A DNA stretch of 64,000 nt from Nocardioides sp. L-11A (GTDB lineage: Bacteria; Actinomycetota; Actinomycetes; Propionibacteriales; Nocardioidaceae). A program made the translations under genes and the position numbers. Shown in pieces: positions 39,345 to 47,592 of this stretch. Numbering within the stretch: the stretch's first letter is position 1; each line of letters starts with the position of its first letter. A model generated the notes under the pieces. The model was not told the origin of the DNA. It did no database searches and was given only the letters and a program-made list of their open reading frames with translations. The stretch covers positions 1,798,001 through 1,862,000 of the forward strand of contig CP124680.1 of the NCBI GenBank assembly GCA_029961745.1. Reading direction: 5' to 3'.

Positions 39345-40052
39345 ATGACCCCGCCCACCAGCGCGCCGTACCCGACCAAGGGACGCGTCCTCGTCGTCGA
39401 CGACGATGCGCCGCTGGCGGAGATGCTCGGCATCGTGCTGGGGCAGGAGGGCTTCGAGAGCCGGGTCTGCCCGCGCGGCGACCAGGCGCTGGCGGCGTTC
39501 CGTGACTACCGGCCCGACCTGGTGCTGCTCGACCTGATGCTGCCCGGCAAGGACGGCATCGACGTGTGCAAGGAGATCCGGGCCGAGTCGGGGGTCCCGA
39601 TCGTCATGCTGACGGCCAAGGGCGACACGGTCGACGTGGTCGTCGGCCTGGAGTCGGGTGCCGACGACTACGTCGTCAAGCCGTTCAAGCCCAAGGAGCT
39701 GGTCGCCCGGATCCGGGCCCGGGTACGCCGCACCGAGGCGGTGCCGCAGGAGACGCTCACCATCCGCGACGTCGAGATCGACGTGGCCGGCCACGCGGTC
39801 ACGCGCGGGGGGCGTGAGATCTCCCTGACGCCGCTGGAGTTCGACCTGCTCCTCTGCCTGGCCCGCAAGCCGGGGCAGGTGTTCACGCGCCAGGTGCTGC
39901 TGGAGGAGGTCTGGGGCTACCAGCACGCCGCGGACACCCGCCTGGTCAACGTGCACGTGCAGCGGCTGCGGTCCAAGGTCGAGCACGACCCGGAGCATCC
40001 CGAGATCGTGCTGACGGTGCGCGGTGTCGGCTACAAGGCCGGCTCCGGGTGA
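39345..40052 (+). CDS. mtrA: Response regulator MtrA
   Basis: The 235-residue OmpR-type regulator has a receiver domain (acidic pocket VLVVDDD at 16-21, phospho-acceptor Asp63 in LLDLMLPGKDG, Lys112 in VVKPFKPKEL) and a winged-helix DNA-binding domain (EISLTPLEFDLLLCLARKPG; LVNVHVQRLRSKVEHDPEHP). MtrA controls cell division, wall and osmotic genes and, in actinobacteria, development. ATG 39345 gives a short N-terminal extension relative to mycobacterial MtrA. It is followed by overlapping mtrB and lpqB, the conserved mtrAB-lpqB operon. Confidence 0.96.
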   Translation: MTPPTSAPYPTKGRVLVVDDDAPLAEMLGIVLGQEGFESRVCPRGDQALAAFRDYRPDLVLLDLMLPGKDGIDVCKEIRAESGVPIVMLTAKGDTVDVVVGLESGADDYVVKPFKPKELVARIRARVRRTEAVPQETLTIRDVEIDVAGHAVTRGGREISLTPLEFDLLLCLARKPGQVFTRQVLLEEVWGYQHAADTRLVNVHVQRLRSKVEHDPEHPEIVLTVRGVGYKAGSG

Positions 40053-41775
40053 GCCCGCGACGGCCGGGGTCGGCCGTCGCGTGCTCGCGGTGCTGCGCCG
40101 GTGCTGGGCGTGGCTGGCGCCCCGGCTGCGCCGGGCGCTGACCTTCTGGCGCCGCTCGATCCAGGCGCGGGTCGTGGTCAGCACCGTCGTGCTGTCCGCC
40201 GTGGTGGTCAGCGGTGTCGGCTGGATCCTGCTCCAACAGACCCGGGAGGGCCTGCTGCGGCACCGCGTCGACGTCGTCCTCGGCGAGGTGGACGCGGAGG
40301 TCGCCGACGCCCAGGACCGGCTGGAGGCGGCGTCGGGGCGCGAGGGCAATGCCGGCCGCCAGCAGCGCGACCTGGTCGACCCGATCATCGAGCGCGGCGA
40401 CAGCCGCGGGTACGCCGTCGTGCTGGCCGGCCCCGAGGAGGAGGGTCCGCCACTGCGGACCGGCGGCGGCGAGTACACCAGCGGCCTGGACCTGAGAAGT
40501 GTTCCCCTCGCGCTCGAGGAGCATTTCGACGGCCCACTGCGCGCGACCGCGTGGACCTACACCGAGATCGTCCGCTCGACGGGCACCGGGGCCGACTCCC
40601 GGATCACGAGCGAGCCCGGGATCGTCGTCGGCTCGCAGGTCCAGCTGCCGTCGGACGGCCAGACCTACACGCTCTACTTCCTCTTCCCGCTCGCGGAGGA
40701 GCAGGACACGCTCAACCTGGTGACCCGGGCATTGCTGACCGCAGCGGGCCTGCTGCTGGTGCTCGTCGCCGGCGTGACCTGGCTGGTGACCCGGCAGGTG
40801 GTCAGCCCGATCCGGATGGCCCGCGAGGTCGCGGAGCGGCTCGCCGCCGGGCGGCTCCAGGAGCGGCTCCAGGTCACCGGCGAGGACGACATCGCCCGGC
40901 TGGCGTACTCCTTCAACCAGATGGCGACCAGCCTGCAGCGTCAGATCCGCCAGCTCGAGGAGCTGAGCTGGGTCCAGCGCCGGTTCGTGTCCGACGTGTC
41001 CCACGAGCTGCGCACGCCGCTCACCACGGTCCGGATGGCCTCCGACGTGCTCCATGACGCCCGGGAGAGCTTCGACCCCGCCACCGCCCGCTCCGCCGAG
41101 CTCATGCAGGCCGAGCTCGACCGGTTCGAGAACCTCCTGGTCGACCTGCTGGAGATCAGCCGCTTCGACGCCGGTGCTGCGGTCCTCGCCACGGAGAACG
41201 TCAACCTCGGCGACCTGGTACGCCGCGTGGTCGACGCCGCGCGCCCGCTGGCCGACCAGCGCGGCCTGCGCGTGCTCGTGGAGGAGCCGGACGTCCCGGT
41301 CCGGGCCGACGTCGACGTGCGTCGCATCGAGCGGATCGTGCGCAACCTGGTCACCAACGCCATCGACCACGCCCTGGCCGACGATCCCACCGAGGCCGTC
41401 CTCGTGCGGCTCGCCTCGGACGAGGAGTCGGCGGCGATCACGGTGCGCGACCACGGCATCGGCCTGGCGCCGGGGGAGGCGTCGATGGTGTTCAACCGGT
41501 TCTGGCGCTCCGACCCGGCCCGGACCCGGACCAGTGGCGGCACCGGGCTCGGGCTCGCGATCGCCCAGGAGGACGCCCACCTGCACGGCGGCTGGCTGCA
41601 GGCCTGGGGGAGGACCGGGCAGGGGGCGCAGTTCCGCCTCACCGTGCCGCGGCACGCCGGCGGGACCCTGCGTCACAGCCCACTGCCGCTGGTGCCCGAG
41701 GACGCCGTGTCGAGCGACGCGGCGGTCGTGGTGGGACCGCGGAGCGTCGTACCGGACCCGGAGGAGGGGCGATGA
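40024..41775 (+). CDS. mtrB: Sensor histidine kinase MtrB
   Basis: The 583-residue kinase has two membrane helices (~50-70 and ~240-262) around an extracytoplasmic sensor domain, then HAMP (RQVVSPIRMAREVAERLAAG), a dimerisation/phospho-acceptor box with catalytic His (FVSDVSHELRTPLTTVRMAS) and an ATPase domain (LVTNAIDHALAD, DHGIGLAPGE, TGLGLAIAQEDAHLHGGW). It phosphorylates MtrA. GTG 40024 overlaps mtrA by 29 bp and lacks a clear ribosome site; GTG 40081 or 40090 are later alternatives. It ends in an ATGA overlap with lpqB. Confidence 0.94.
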   Translation: MSATRPAPGEPATAGVGRRVLAVLRRCWAWLAPRLRRALTFWRRSIQARVVVSTVVLSAVVVSGVGWILLQQTREGLLRHRVDVVLGEVDAEVADAQDRLEAASGREGNAGRQQRDLVDPIIERGDSRGYAVVLAGPEEEGPPLRTGGGEYTSGLDLRSVPLALEEHFDGPLRATAWTYTEIVRSTGTGADSRITSEPGIVVGSQVQLPSDGQTYTLYFLFPLAEEQDTLNLVTRALLTAAGLLLVLVAGVTWLVTRQVVSPIRMAREVAERLAAGRLQERLQVTGEDDIARLAYSFNQMATSLQRQIRQLEELSWVQRRFVSDVSHELRTPLTTVRMASDVLHDARESFDPATARSAELMQAELDRFENLLVDLLEISRFDAGAAVLATENVNLGDLVRRVVDAARPLADQRGLRVLVEEPDVPVRADVDVRRIERIVRNLVTNAIDHALADDPTEAVLVRLASDEESAAITVRDHGIGLAPGEASMVFNRFWRSDPARTRTSGGTGLGLAIAQEDAHLHGGWLQAWGRTGQGAQFRLTVPRHAGGTLRHSPLPLVPEDAVSSDAAVVVGPRSVVPDPEEGR

Positions 41776-43553
41776 GGCCCGCCGCTCCGCGCCGGAGCGC
41801 CGCGCGGAGGAGTTCGGTGGCGCTCGCCGTCCTGGTCGCCGTGCTGGCCCTGGCGCTGGTCGGCTGCACCTCGCTGCCCACGTCCGGCCCGGTCGTGCCG
41901 GGCCGGGGCGCCGACCACGGCGCCACCCGCCGCGCGAGCGACATCGACGCCCGGCCGCCGCTCTCGGGGGCGTCGCGGACCGAGGTCGTCGCCGGCTTCC
42001 TGGACGCGATGACCGCCTGGCCGGTGCAGACCAGTGTCGCCAAGCAGTACCTCACCGCCGAGGCCGCCGCCGGCTGGGACCCGGAGCAGGAGACCATCGT
42101 CTACAGCGACTCGCTGCCCGTGCGGGAGAGCGCGGGCACGGTATCGGTGCGACTGACCGCCGCCGACCGGCTCGACGCGGTCGGCGCCTGGCGGGGTGCG
42201 ATGACGACCGACGAGCTCACCTTGGACTTCCGGGTCAGCATCGAGGACGGGCAGTACCGGATCGCGGACCCGCCCGACGCCCTCGTCGTCCCGGCCGGAT
42301 GGTTCCGGCAGCGCCATCGTCAGGTCTCGCTCTACTACTTCGACCCGATCGCGCAGATCCTCGTCCCCGAGCCCGTCTTCGTGCCCGAGGGCGACCAGCT
42401 CGCGACCAGCCTGGTCTCCGGCCTGCTCGCCGGACCGCCACCGCGGGCCCGGGGCGTCGTACGCTCGTTCCTGCCGTCCGGGCTCACGGTCGGCCTGTCC
42501 GTACCGGTCGACGACGCCGGGGTCGCCGACATCGCGCTCGTGGGCGAGCCCCAGGCGATCACGGCCCAGCAGGCCGAGCTGATGCTCGCGCAGCTGGCGT
42601 GGACGCTGCGCCAGGATCCGTCGGTCACCGCGCTGCGGGTCAGCATCGACGGCACCGACCTGCCCCTGCCGGGCGGGGTCTCCCAGTACTCCGTCGAGGC
42701 GGCCGCGGTGCTCGGTCCCGCCGGTCCCGGCGGGGGGCGCACCCTCTTCGGCGTGAGTCAGGGCCGGCTGGTCACGGGCAGTATCGACGGCGATCTGGTA
42801 CCGGCCACGGGAGTGTTCGGCGACGAGGGGGCCGGGCTCGACTCCGTCGCGGTCGCCCTCGACAACCAGCAGGCGGCCGCGGTCGACCTCGACGGCGGCC
42901 GGGTCCGACTGGCCCGGGTGCAGCGGTCGGCCGCCGAGCCGGCCGCGCAGACCCTGCTGTCCGGCGGACGCTACGCCCGTCCGGCCTTCGACCACGCCGA
43001 TCGGCTCTGGGTCCTCGAGCGGCGCCGGGAGGGGGCGGTCGTATGGCTCTACGACCCGCAGGACGAGGACGTGGTCCGTGCCGTACGGGTGCCCGGGATC
43101 ACCGGCAGCCGCGCCCGCGAACTGGTCGTGAGCCGCGACGGGACCCGCCTCGTGGGGATCGTCCGGACCCCCGAGGGGGACCGGGCCGTCGGCGCGCGCG
43201 TGCTGATCGGCGGTCGAGGACAGGTCCAGCGCGCCGGACGGCCGTTCGTCGTCCGCGAGGCCGAGGGCAGCCGGGTCACCGATCTCGCCTGGAGCGGTCC
43301 GATCCGGCTGGGCCTGCTGACGGCCACGGCGCCCGGCAAGCTCTACGAGGTCGATGTCGTCGCCGCCGACGGAGCCACGGTCGGGGTCGACGTGATGTCG
43401 ACGATCGTCACCGGCAAGGTCCGCGGGCTCGCCGCGTCGCCCGTCGAGGACGCCCCGATGCTCGCCGTGTACGCCGACCAGTACATCGACGTCGTCCGCC
43501 AGGAACGCCACGCCGTCGACCCGGAGCTGACCCAGCTCGACTACACCGGCTGA
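41772..43553 (+). CDS. lpqB: Lipoprotein LpqB
   Basis: The 593-residue protein has a lipoprotein signal (LALVGCTSLP), an N-terminal GerMN-type region (STVEVVAGFLDAMTAWP-like start; GWFRQRHRQVSLYYFDPIAQ) and a C-terminal beta-propeller-like half. In mycobacteria LpqB interacts with the MtrB sensor domain and tunes MtrA activity; it should sit on the outer membrane face. It is translationally coupled to mtrB. Confidence 0.94.
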   Translation: MRPAAPRRSAARRSSVALAVLVAVLALALVGCTSLPTSGPVVPGRGADHGATRRASDIDARPPLSGASRTEVVAGFLDAMTAWPVQTSVAKQYLTAEAAAGWDPEQETIVYSDSLPVRESAGTVSVRLTAADRLDAVGAWRGAMTTDELTLDFRVSIEDGQYRIADPPDALVVPAGWFRQRHRQVSLYYFDPIAQILVPEPVFVPEGDQLATSLVSGLLAGPPPRARGVVRSFLPSGLTVGLSVPVDDAGVADIALVGEPQAITAQQAELMLAQLAWTLRQDPSVTALRVSIDGTDLPLPGGVSQYSVEAAAVLGPAGPGGGRTLFGVSQGRLVTGSIDGDLVPATGVFGDEGAGLDSVAVALDNQQAAAVDLDGGRVRLARVQRSAAEPAAQTLLSGGRYARPAFDHADRLWVLERRREGAVVWLYDPQDEDVVRAVRVPGITGSRARELVVSRDGTRLVGIVRTPEGDRAVGARVLIGGRGQVQRAGRPFVVREAEGSRVTDLAWSGPIRLGLLTATAPGKLYEVDVVAADGATVGVDVMSTIVTGKVRGLAASPVEDAPMLAVYADQYIDVVRQERHAVDPELTQLDYTG

Positions 43554-43618
43554 CCGGGTTTCCACAGGCACGCGGCGGCCGCTTGCCGCGGGCGGCGGGC
43601 CCTGCTGGGGTGGCCGGG

Positions 43619-44353
43619 ATGAGATCGCTTCCGCTGCTCGCCGACGGCTTCGTCGACCTGGTGCTCGGCTCCCGCTGCGTGGGTTGTGAGCGACCGGGGC
43701 GGCCGCTGTGCGCCGTGTGCCACGCGACGCTGCCGGGGGAGGCGAGCCCGCGGTGGCCGACGCCGTGTCCCGAGGGACTGGCGCCACCGTACGCCGCCGG
43801 CGGCTACGACGGCGTCCTGCGGGCGCTCGTCCTCGCGCACAAGGAGCGACGGGTGCTCGCCCTCACCGCGCCGCTCGGGCAGCTCCTCGCCGTGGCGGTG
43901 GCGGGTGCCGTCGCGGGTGCTGACCGCGGTGGCGCAGCGGCCCCGCTCGTGCTGGTGCCCGTCCCGTCCCGGCCGGCGAGCGTGCGCCAACGCGGCCACG
44001 ACCCCACCCTCGCCATGACCCGCGCCGCCGCGCGGCGGTGGGGCCCTGACGCCGTGACCGCACGGTTGCTCCGCCTCCGGCCGGGCGTCGTCGACCAGGC
44101 CGGCCTCGACGCCGCCGCCCGGGTCGCGAACCTCGCCGGCTCGATGACCGCCCCCGCGGCCGCCGTACGCCGCCTCGCCCGGCGCCGTCCGCGGGCGCAT
44201 GTCGTCGTCTGCGACGACGTCCTCACCACCGGCGCGACCCTGCGCGAGGCGCAACGCGCCCTCGAGGCGGCCGGTGTTCCGGTGCTCGCGGCGGCGGTGG
44301 TCGCGGCCACGGCCCGGCGCGGACCGACCGCCGCCGCGGTGTCCCCGGGCTGA
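43619..44353 (+). CDS. comF: ComF-family phosphoribosyltransferase-like protein
   Basis: The 244-residue protein starts with a zinc-finger region (VLGSRCVGCERPGRPLCAVC) and has the ComF fold: AGGYDGVLRALVLAHKERR, VPVPSRPASVRQRGHDPTLA and the phosphoribosyl-pyrophosphate loop VVVCDDVLTTGATLREAQRA. ComF proteins are linked to DNA uptake and recombination. Four cysteines in CxxC pairs are intact. It lies between lpqB and the raiA RNA/hpf unit in the conserved actinobacterial order. Confidence 0.92.
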   Translation: MRSLPLLADGFVDLVLGSRCVGCERPGRPLCAVCHATLPGEASPRWPTPCPEGLAPPYAAGGYDGVLRALVLAHKERRVLALTAPLGQLLAVAVAGAVAGADRGGAAAPLVLVPVPSRPASVRQRGHDPTLAMTRAAARRWGPDAVTARLLRLRPGVVDQAGLDAAARVANLAGSMTAPAAAVRRLARRRPRAHVVVCDDVLTTGATLREAQRALEAAGVPVLAAAVVAATARRGPTAAAVSPG

Positions 44354-44391
44354 ACTTCGGGTGAAGCCTTTCGCCGTCACCAGCGACGGAC

Positions 44392-44397
44392 TAACGT
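44392..44397 (+). promoter_or_regulatory. Candidate -10 element of the raiA-motif RNA
   Basis: TAACGT lies 6-7 nt before the first base of the structured RNA (about 44404). The -35 region is unclear. Confidence 0.4.
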
Positions 44398-44403
44398 CTG
44401 GTC

Positions 44404-44671
44404 ATGGAGTCCGCTCGGGTCCGTGGTTGCGTCGCTCAGACCGGGCGCGAGCCCGGCCGGACGCGGCAAGCCGATGCCAGTCGCAGGCGAAACGGCCCAC
44501 GTAAGCCGGCCTTCGGGCCGGTGAGCACGGTGCGGCTTAGTCGTAAGCCCTGCCTCGGCCCGGACGTCAGATACGTCCGGACCCGGGAGAAGGCCGGTAG
44601 TGGCAACAAGCTGCGGAAGCCTCAGCAGGCGGGTGTGGGGACGAAGACCAGGTCGGCCGGGCGGACTCCAC
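44404..44671 (+). ncRNA. raiA-motif structured RNA
   Basis: The region between comF and hpf is rich in conserved-looking RNA structure. The ends pair over 9 bp (tggagtccg 44405-44413 with cggactcca 44662-44670). Inside are a ccgggc-GCGA-gcccgg hairpin, a ccggcc-TTCG-ggccgg hairpin, a ggacgt/acgtcc hairpin and single-stranded purine-rich segments (gcaggcgaaacggcc; gcttagtcgtaagc). The raiA motif is a large non-coding RNA of Actinobacteria and Firmicutes found upstream of raiA/hpf genes, which fits this position exactly. The assignment rests on location and structure; a covariance-model search would confirm it. It lies on the same strand as hpf and may be its leader or an independent RNA. Confidence 0.75.
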
Positions 44672-44679
44672 TGGTTGGC

Positions 44680-44800
44680 GCGAGCGCGACGCTCGTTCCT
44701 CGCGCCGCGCTGCCGCGCTCGCGGTCGGGTCGCGTACGGGGCTGGGTCGGCCTGGCGGCACGCCTTCGCTGGTTGGGATGGCGCGAGCGCGTCGCTGGTC
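44680..44800. repeat. G+C-rich scattered intergenic element, copy 2
   Basis: Between the raiA-motif RNA and hpf, the blocks cgctcgttcctcgc (44690-44703), a 24-bp block at 44704-44727 and ggcctggcgg (44749-44758) repeat those of 38381-38497. ggcgcgagcgcg occurs at both ends. No reading frame spans it. Confidence 0.65.
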
Positions 44801-44910
44801 TCCAGCACCTTCACCTCACCCCTTGCTGGTCGAGAGAACTGCCAGCACTCACACGTCCTGCCGGGGCGGCAGGAGAACCCATCACGCCGAAATTCCCTTG
44901 GAGGTATCTG

Positions 44911-45537
44911 ATGGATGTTGTGGTCACCGGACGGCACTGCGAGATCTCGGACCGGTTCCGGGAGCATGCCGCTGAGAAGCTCACCAAGCTGGAGAAGCAC
45001 GATCACCGGATCATCCGGGTGCATGTGGAGGTGGACTCGGAACCCAATCCGCGCCAGCACGACCAGGCCGTCCATGTCGAGCTCACGGCCTTCTCCAAGG
45101 GACCGGTGATCCGGGCCGAGGCCGCCGCCGACGACAAGATGGGCGCGCTCGACCTCGCCCTCGACAAGATGGCGGCACAGATGCGCAAGGCGGCCGACCG
45201 GCGGCGGGTGCACCGCGGCCGTCGCACGCCGGTGTCGGTCGGCCGGGCCCTCTCGGACGTGCCGGCGACCGTCGTCGAGGAGGTCGAGGATGAGGAGGTG
45301 ATCGACCGTCAGGTCGGCCCGATCACGGTCACGGGCGACGGTCCGCTGGTGGTGCGGGAGAAGACGCACCCGGCCGCGCCGATGACGCTCGACCAGGCGC
45401 TCTACGAGATGGAGCTGGTCGGCCATGACTTCTACCTGTTCGTCGACAAGGAGAGCGAGCGGCCGGCGGTGGTCTATCGCCGGCGGGGCTACGACTACGG
45501 GGTCATCTCCCTCGACGTCGGGGGCAGCGACAGCTGA
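44911..45537 (+). CDS. hpf: Long-form ribosome hibernation factor
   Basis: The 208-residue protein is a long HPF/RaiA: an N-terminal ribosome-binding domain (MDVVVTGRHCEISDRFREHA ... HVELTAFSKGPVIRAEAAAD) and a C-terminal dimerisation domain (APMTLDQALYEMELVGHDFY ... VVYRRRGYDYGVISL). It joins two ribosomes into inactive 100S dimers in stationary phase. GGAGG lies 7 nt before ATG 44911. The long leader contains the raiA-motif RNA. Confidence 0.95.
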   Translation: MDVVVTGRHCEISDRFREHAAEKLTKLEKHDHRIIRVHVEVDSEPNPRQHDQAVHVELTAFSKGPVIRAEAAADDKMGALDLALDKMAAQMRKAADRRRVHRGRRTPVSVGRALSDVPATVVEEVEDEEVIDRQVGPITVTGDGPLVVREKTHPAAPMTLDQALYEMELVGHDFYLFVDKESERPAVVYRRRGYDYGVISLDVGGSDS

Positions 45538-45575
45538 ACCGTGGTCCACACCGGCAAGCTCTCGGGAGGTCGTGT

Positions 45576-45581
45576 CATGAT
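45576..45581 (+). promoter_or_regulatory. -10-like element of the LuxR-type regulator (leaderless)
   Basis: CATGAT is followed by 6 nt and GTG 45588. Confidence 0.4.
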
Positions 45582-45587
45582 GCCGCC

Positions 45588-46292
45588 GTGGCGAACGGGA
45601 CTTCGCCGGCAACCGCAGCACCGGGGCAGCCCGTGAGCGAGCCGGTACGTGTGGTGGTGGTCGACGACCAGGAGCTGTTCCGGCGTGGGCTGACCATGCT
45701 CCTGGGCATCGAGGACGGCATCGAGGTCGTCGGCGAGGCGAGCAACGGCGCCGACGGCGTCGCGGTCGTGGTCAGCAGCGTGCCCGACGTGGTGCTGTTG
45801 GACGTCCGGATGCCGAAGCAGTCCGGGATCGAGGCCTGCGTCGCCATCAAGGAAGCGGTCCCGATGACGAAGATCATCATGCTGACCATGTCCGACGACG
45901 AGACCGACCTCTACGAGGCGGTCAAGAGCGGCGCCTCGGGCTACCTCCTCAAGGACTCGTCCATCGAGGAGGTGGCCCAGGGCGTCCGCGTCGTCGCCGA
46001 CGGCCAGTCGCTGATCAGCCCGTCGATGGCCGCCAAGCTGATCGACGAGTTCAAGACGATGTCCAAGCCCGACCGCTCGACCGGGCAGGCGCTCAAGCTC
46101 ACCGAGCGGGAGCTCGAGGTCCTCCGCTTCGTCGCGCGGGGTCTCAGCAACCGCGACGTCGCCGCCCAGCTGGCCATCAGCGAGAACACCGTCAAGAACC
46201 ACGTCCGCAACATCCTCGAGAAGCTCCAGCTGCACTCCCGGATGGAGGCGGTCATGTACGCCGTGCGCGCGAAGCTGGTCGAGCTGGAGTAG
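45588..46292 (+). CDS. NarL/FixJ-type response regulator (orphan)
   Basis: The 234-residue protein has a receiver domain (VRVVVVDDQELFRRGLTMLL; phospho-acceptor Asp72 in VLLDVRMPKQSG; GYLLKDSSIEEVAQG) and a LuxR-type helix-turn-helix (KLTERELEVLRFVARGLSNR; ISENTVKNHVRNILEKLQLH). No histidine kinase adjoins it. Its place downstream of hpf suggests stress or growth-phase control (inferred). GTG 45588 is the first start; GTG 45633 would remove the 15-residue Ala/Pro-rich lead. Confidence 0.92.
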   Translation: MANGTSPATAAPGQPVSEPVRVVVVDDQELFRRGLTMLLGIEDGIEVVGEASNGADGVAVVVSSVPDVVLLDVRMPKQSGIEACVAIKEAVPMTKIIMLTMSDDETDLYEAVKSGASGYLLKDSSIEEVAQGVRVVADGQSLISPSMAAKLIDEFKTMSKPDRSTGQALKLTERELEVLRFVARGLSNRDVAAQLAISENTVKNHVRNILEKLQLHSRMEAVMYAVRAKLVELE

Positions 46293-46309
46293 CTGTCGGC
46301 GCCGGTTCC

Positions 46310-46315
46310 TAGGGT
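46310..46315 (+). promoter_or_regulatory. -10 element of the YcaQ/AlkX-like gene (leaderless)
   Basis: TAGGGT is followed by 6 nt and GTG 46322, with no ribosome site between. Confidence 0.65.
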
Positions 46316-46321
46316 GGTCCC

Positions 46322-47575
46322 GTGCCCACCACCCAGTCACTGTCGCTCCCGCAGGCCCGCCGGATCGCGCTCACGGCGCAGGGCTTCCTCGACCCCGCCC
46401 ACACGGCCCCGACGCTGCGCACCTTCGATCGCACCCTGGCCCGCACCGGTGTGCTGCAGGTCGACAGCGTCAACGTGCTCCAGCGCGCCCATTTCATGCC
46501 GTTGTACTCCCGGATGGGCGCCTACGACGTCGACCTGCTCCGCCGGGCGGCGAGCGGGCGGCAGCGTCGGGTGGTGGAGTACTGGGCACACGTGCAGGCC
46601 TTCATGCCCGTCGAGCTGTGGCCCGCCATGCGGCACCGGATGGACGACTACCGCGCGCGGCGCGGCAAGTGGTTCGCCGTCGACGAGGGCGACGCGCTGG
46701 AGGGCGCGCTGCTCGCCGAGATCGCCGAGCGCGGAGCCAGCACCGCCCGTGAGCTCGATGACGGGCTGCCTCGATCGAAGGACCACTGGGGCTGGAACTG
46801 GTCGCGCACCCGGCGGATGCTCGACTACCTCTACATGACCGGCGAGCTGGCCATCGCCGAGCGCACCAGCCAGTTCGAGATCCGCTACGACCTGCCCGAG
46901 CGGGTGCTGCCGGCGGCCGTGCTCGACGTCCCGGCCCTGACGGCCGCCGAGGCCCACGTCGAGCTGGTCCGCCGGGCGGCCCGCTCCCACGGCGTCGCGT
47001 CGGCCCACTGCCTGGCCGACTACTACCGGATCCGGGTGGGGGAGGCCCGGGTCGCGATCGACGAGCTGGTCGCCGCCGGCGAGCTCGAGCCGGTCGTGGT
47101 GCAGGACTGGCAGCGCCCGGCGTACCTCCATCGCGAGGCGCGTGTCCCGCGCCGGGTCGGTGCCCGGGCCCTGCTGAGCCCCTTCGACCCGGTGGTGTGG
47201 GAGCGCGACCGGGGCGAGGCGCTGTTCGACTTCTTCTACCGGATCGAGATCTACACCCCGGCCGCGCAGCGGGTGCACGGCTACTACGTGCTCCCGTTCC
47301 TCCTGGGTGACCGGATCGTCGGGCGGGTCGACCTGAAGGCCGACCGCCCGACCGCGCGCCTGCTCGTGCAGTCGGCCTGGGCGGAGCCGCACGCGCCGGC
47401 CGAGACCGCGGCCGAGCTCGCCGCCGAGCTCGCGCGGCTCGCCGGCTGGCTCGGTCTGGCTGAGGTCGTCGTGGGCCCCCGGGGCGACCTCGCCCCCGCG
47501 CTCGCCGCCGAGGCGCGGCGCGGCGCACCACCCGAATTCGTCGTTGATCGGCCCGATGCGCGACAAATCCGGTAG
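46322..47575 (+). CDS. YcaQ/AlkX-type winged-helix DNA glycosylase-family protein
   Basis: The 417-residue protein matches the HTH_42/YcaQ family: ARRIALTAQGFLDP at the start, the conserved TGVLQVDSVNVLQRAHFMPL with YSRMGAYDVDLL, VVEYWAHVQAFMPVELWP, the DHWGWNWSRTRRMLDYLYMT winged-helix and LLSPFDPVVWERDRGEALFD. Members of this family (E. coli YcaQ, Streptomyces AlzaZ-type AlkX) unhook interstrand crosslinks and remove bulky alkylated bases. It converges on the mce operon with a 17-bp gap. Confidence 0.85.
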   Translation: MPTTQSLSLPQARRIALTAQGFLDPAHTAPTLRTFDRTLARTGVLQVDSVNVLQRAHFMPLYSRMGAYDVDLLRRAASGRQRRVVEYWAHVQAFMPVELWPAMRHRMDDYRARRGKWFAVDEGDALEGALLAEIAERGASTARELDDGLPRSKDHWGWNWSRTRRMLDYLYMTGELAIAERTSQFEIRYDLPERVLPAAVLDVPALTAAEAHVELVRRAARSHGVASAHCLADYYRIRVGEARVAIDELVAAGELEPVVVQDWQRPAYLHREARVPRRVGARALLSPFDPVVWERDRGEALFDFFYRIEIYTPAAQRVHGYYVLPFLLGDRIVGRVDLKADRPTARLLVQSAWAEPHAPAETAAELAAELARLAGWLGLAEVVVGPRGDLAPALAAEARRGAPPEFVVDRPDARQIR

Positions 47576-47592
47576 GTGCGTGGTTCTCCCGG

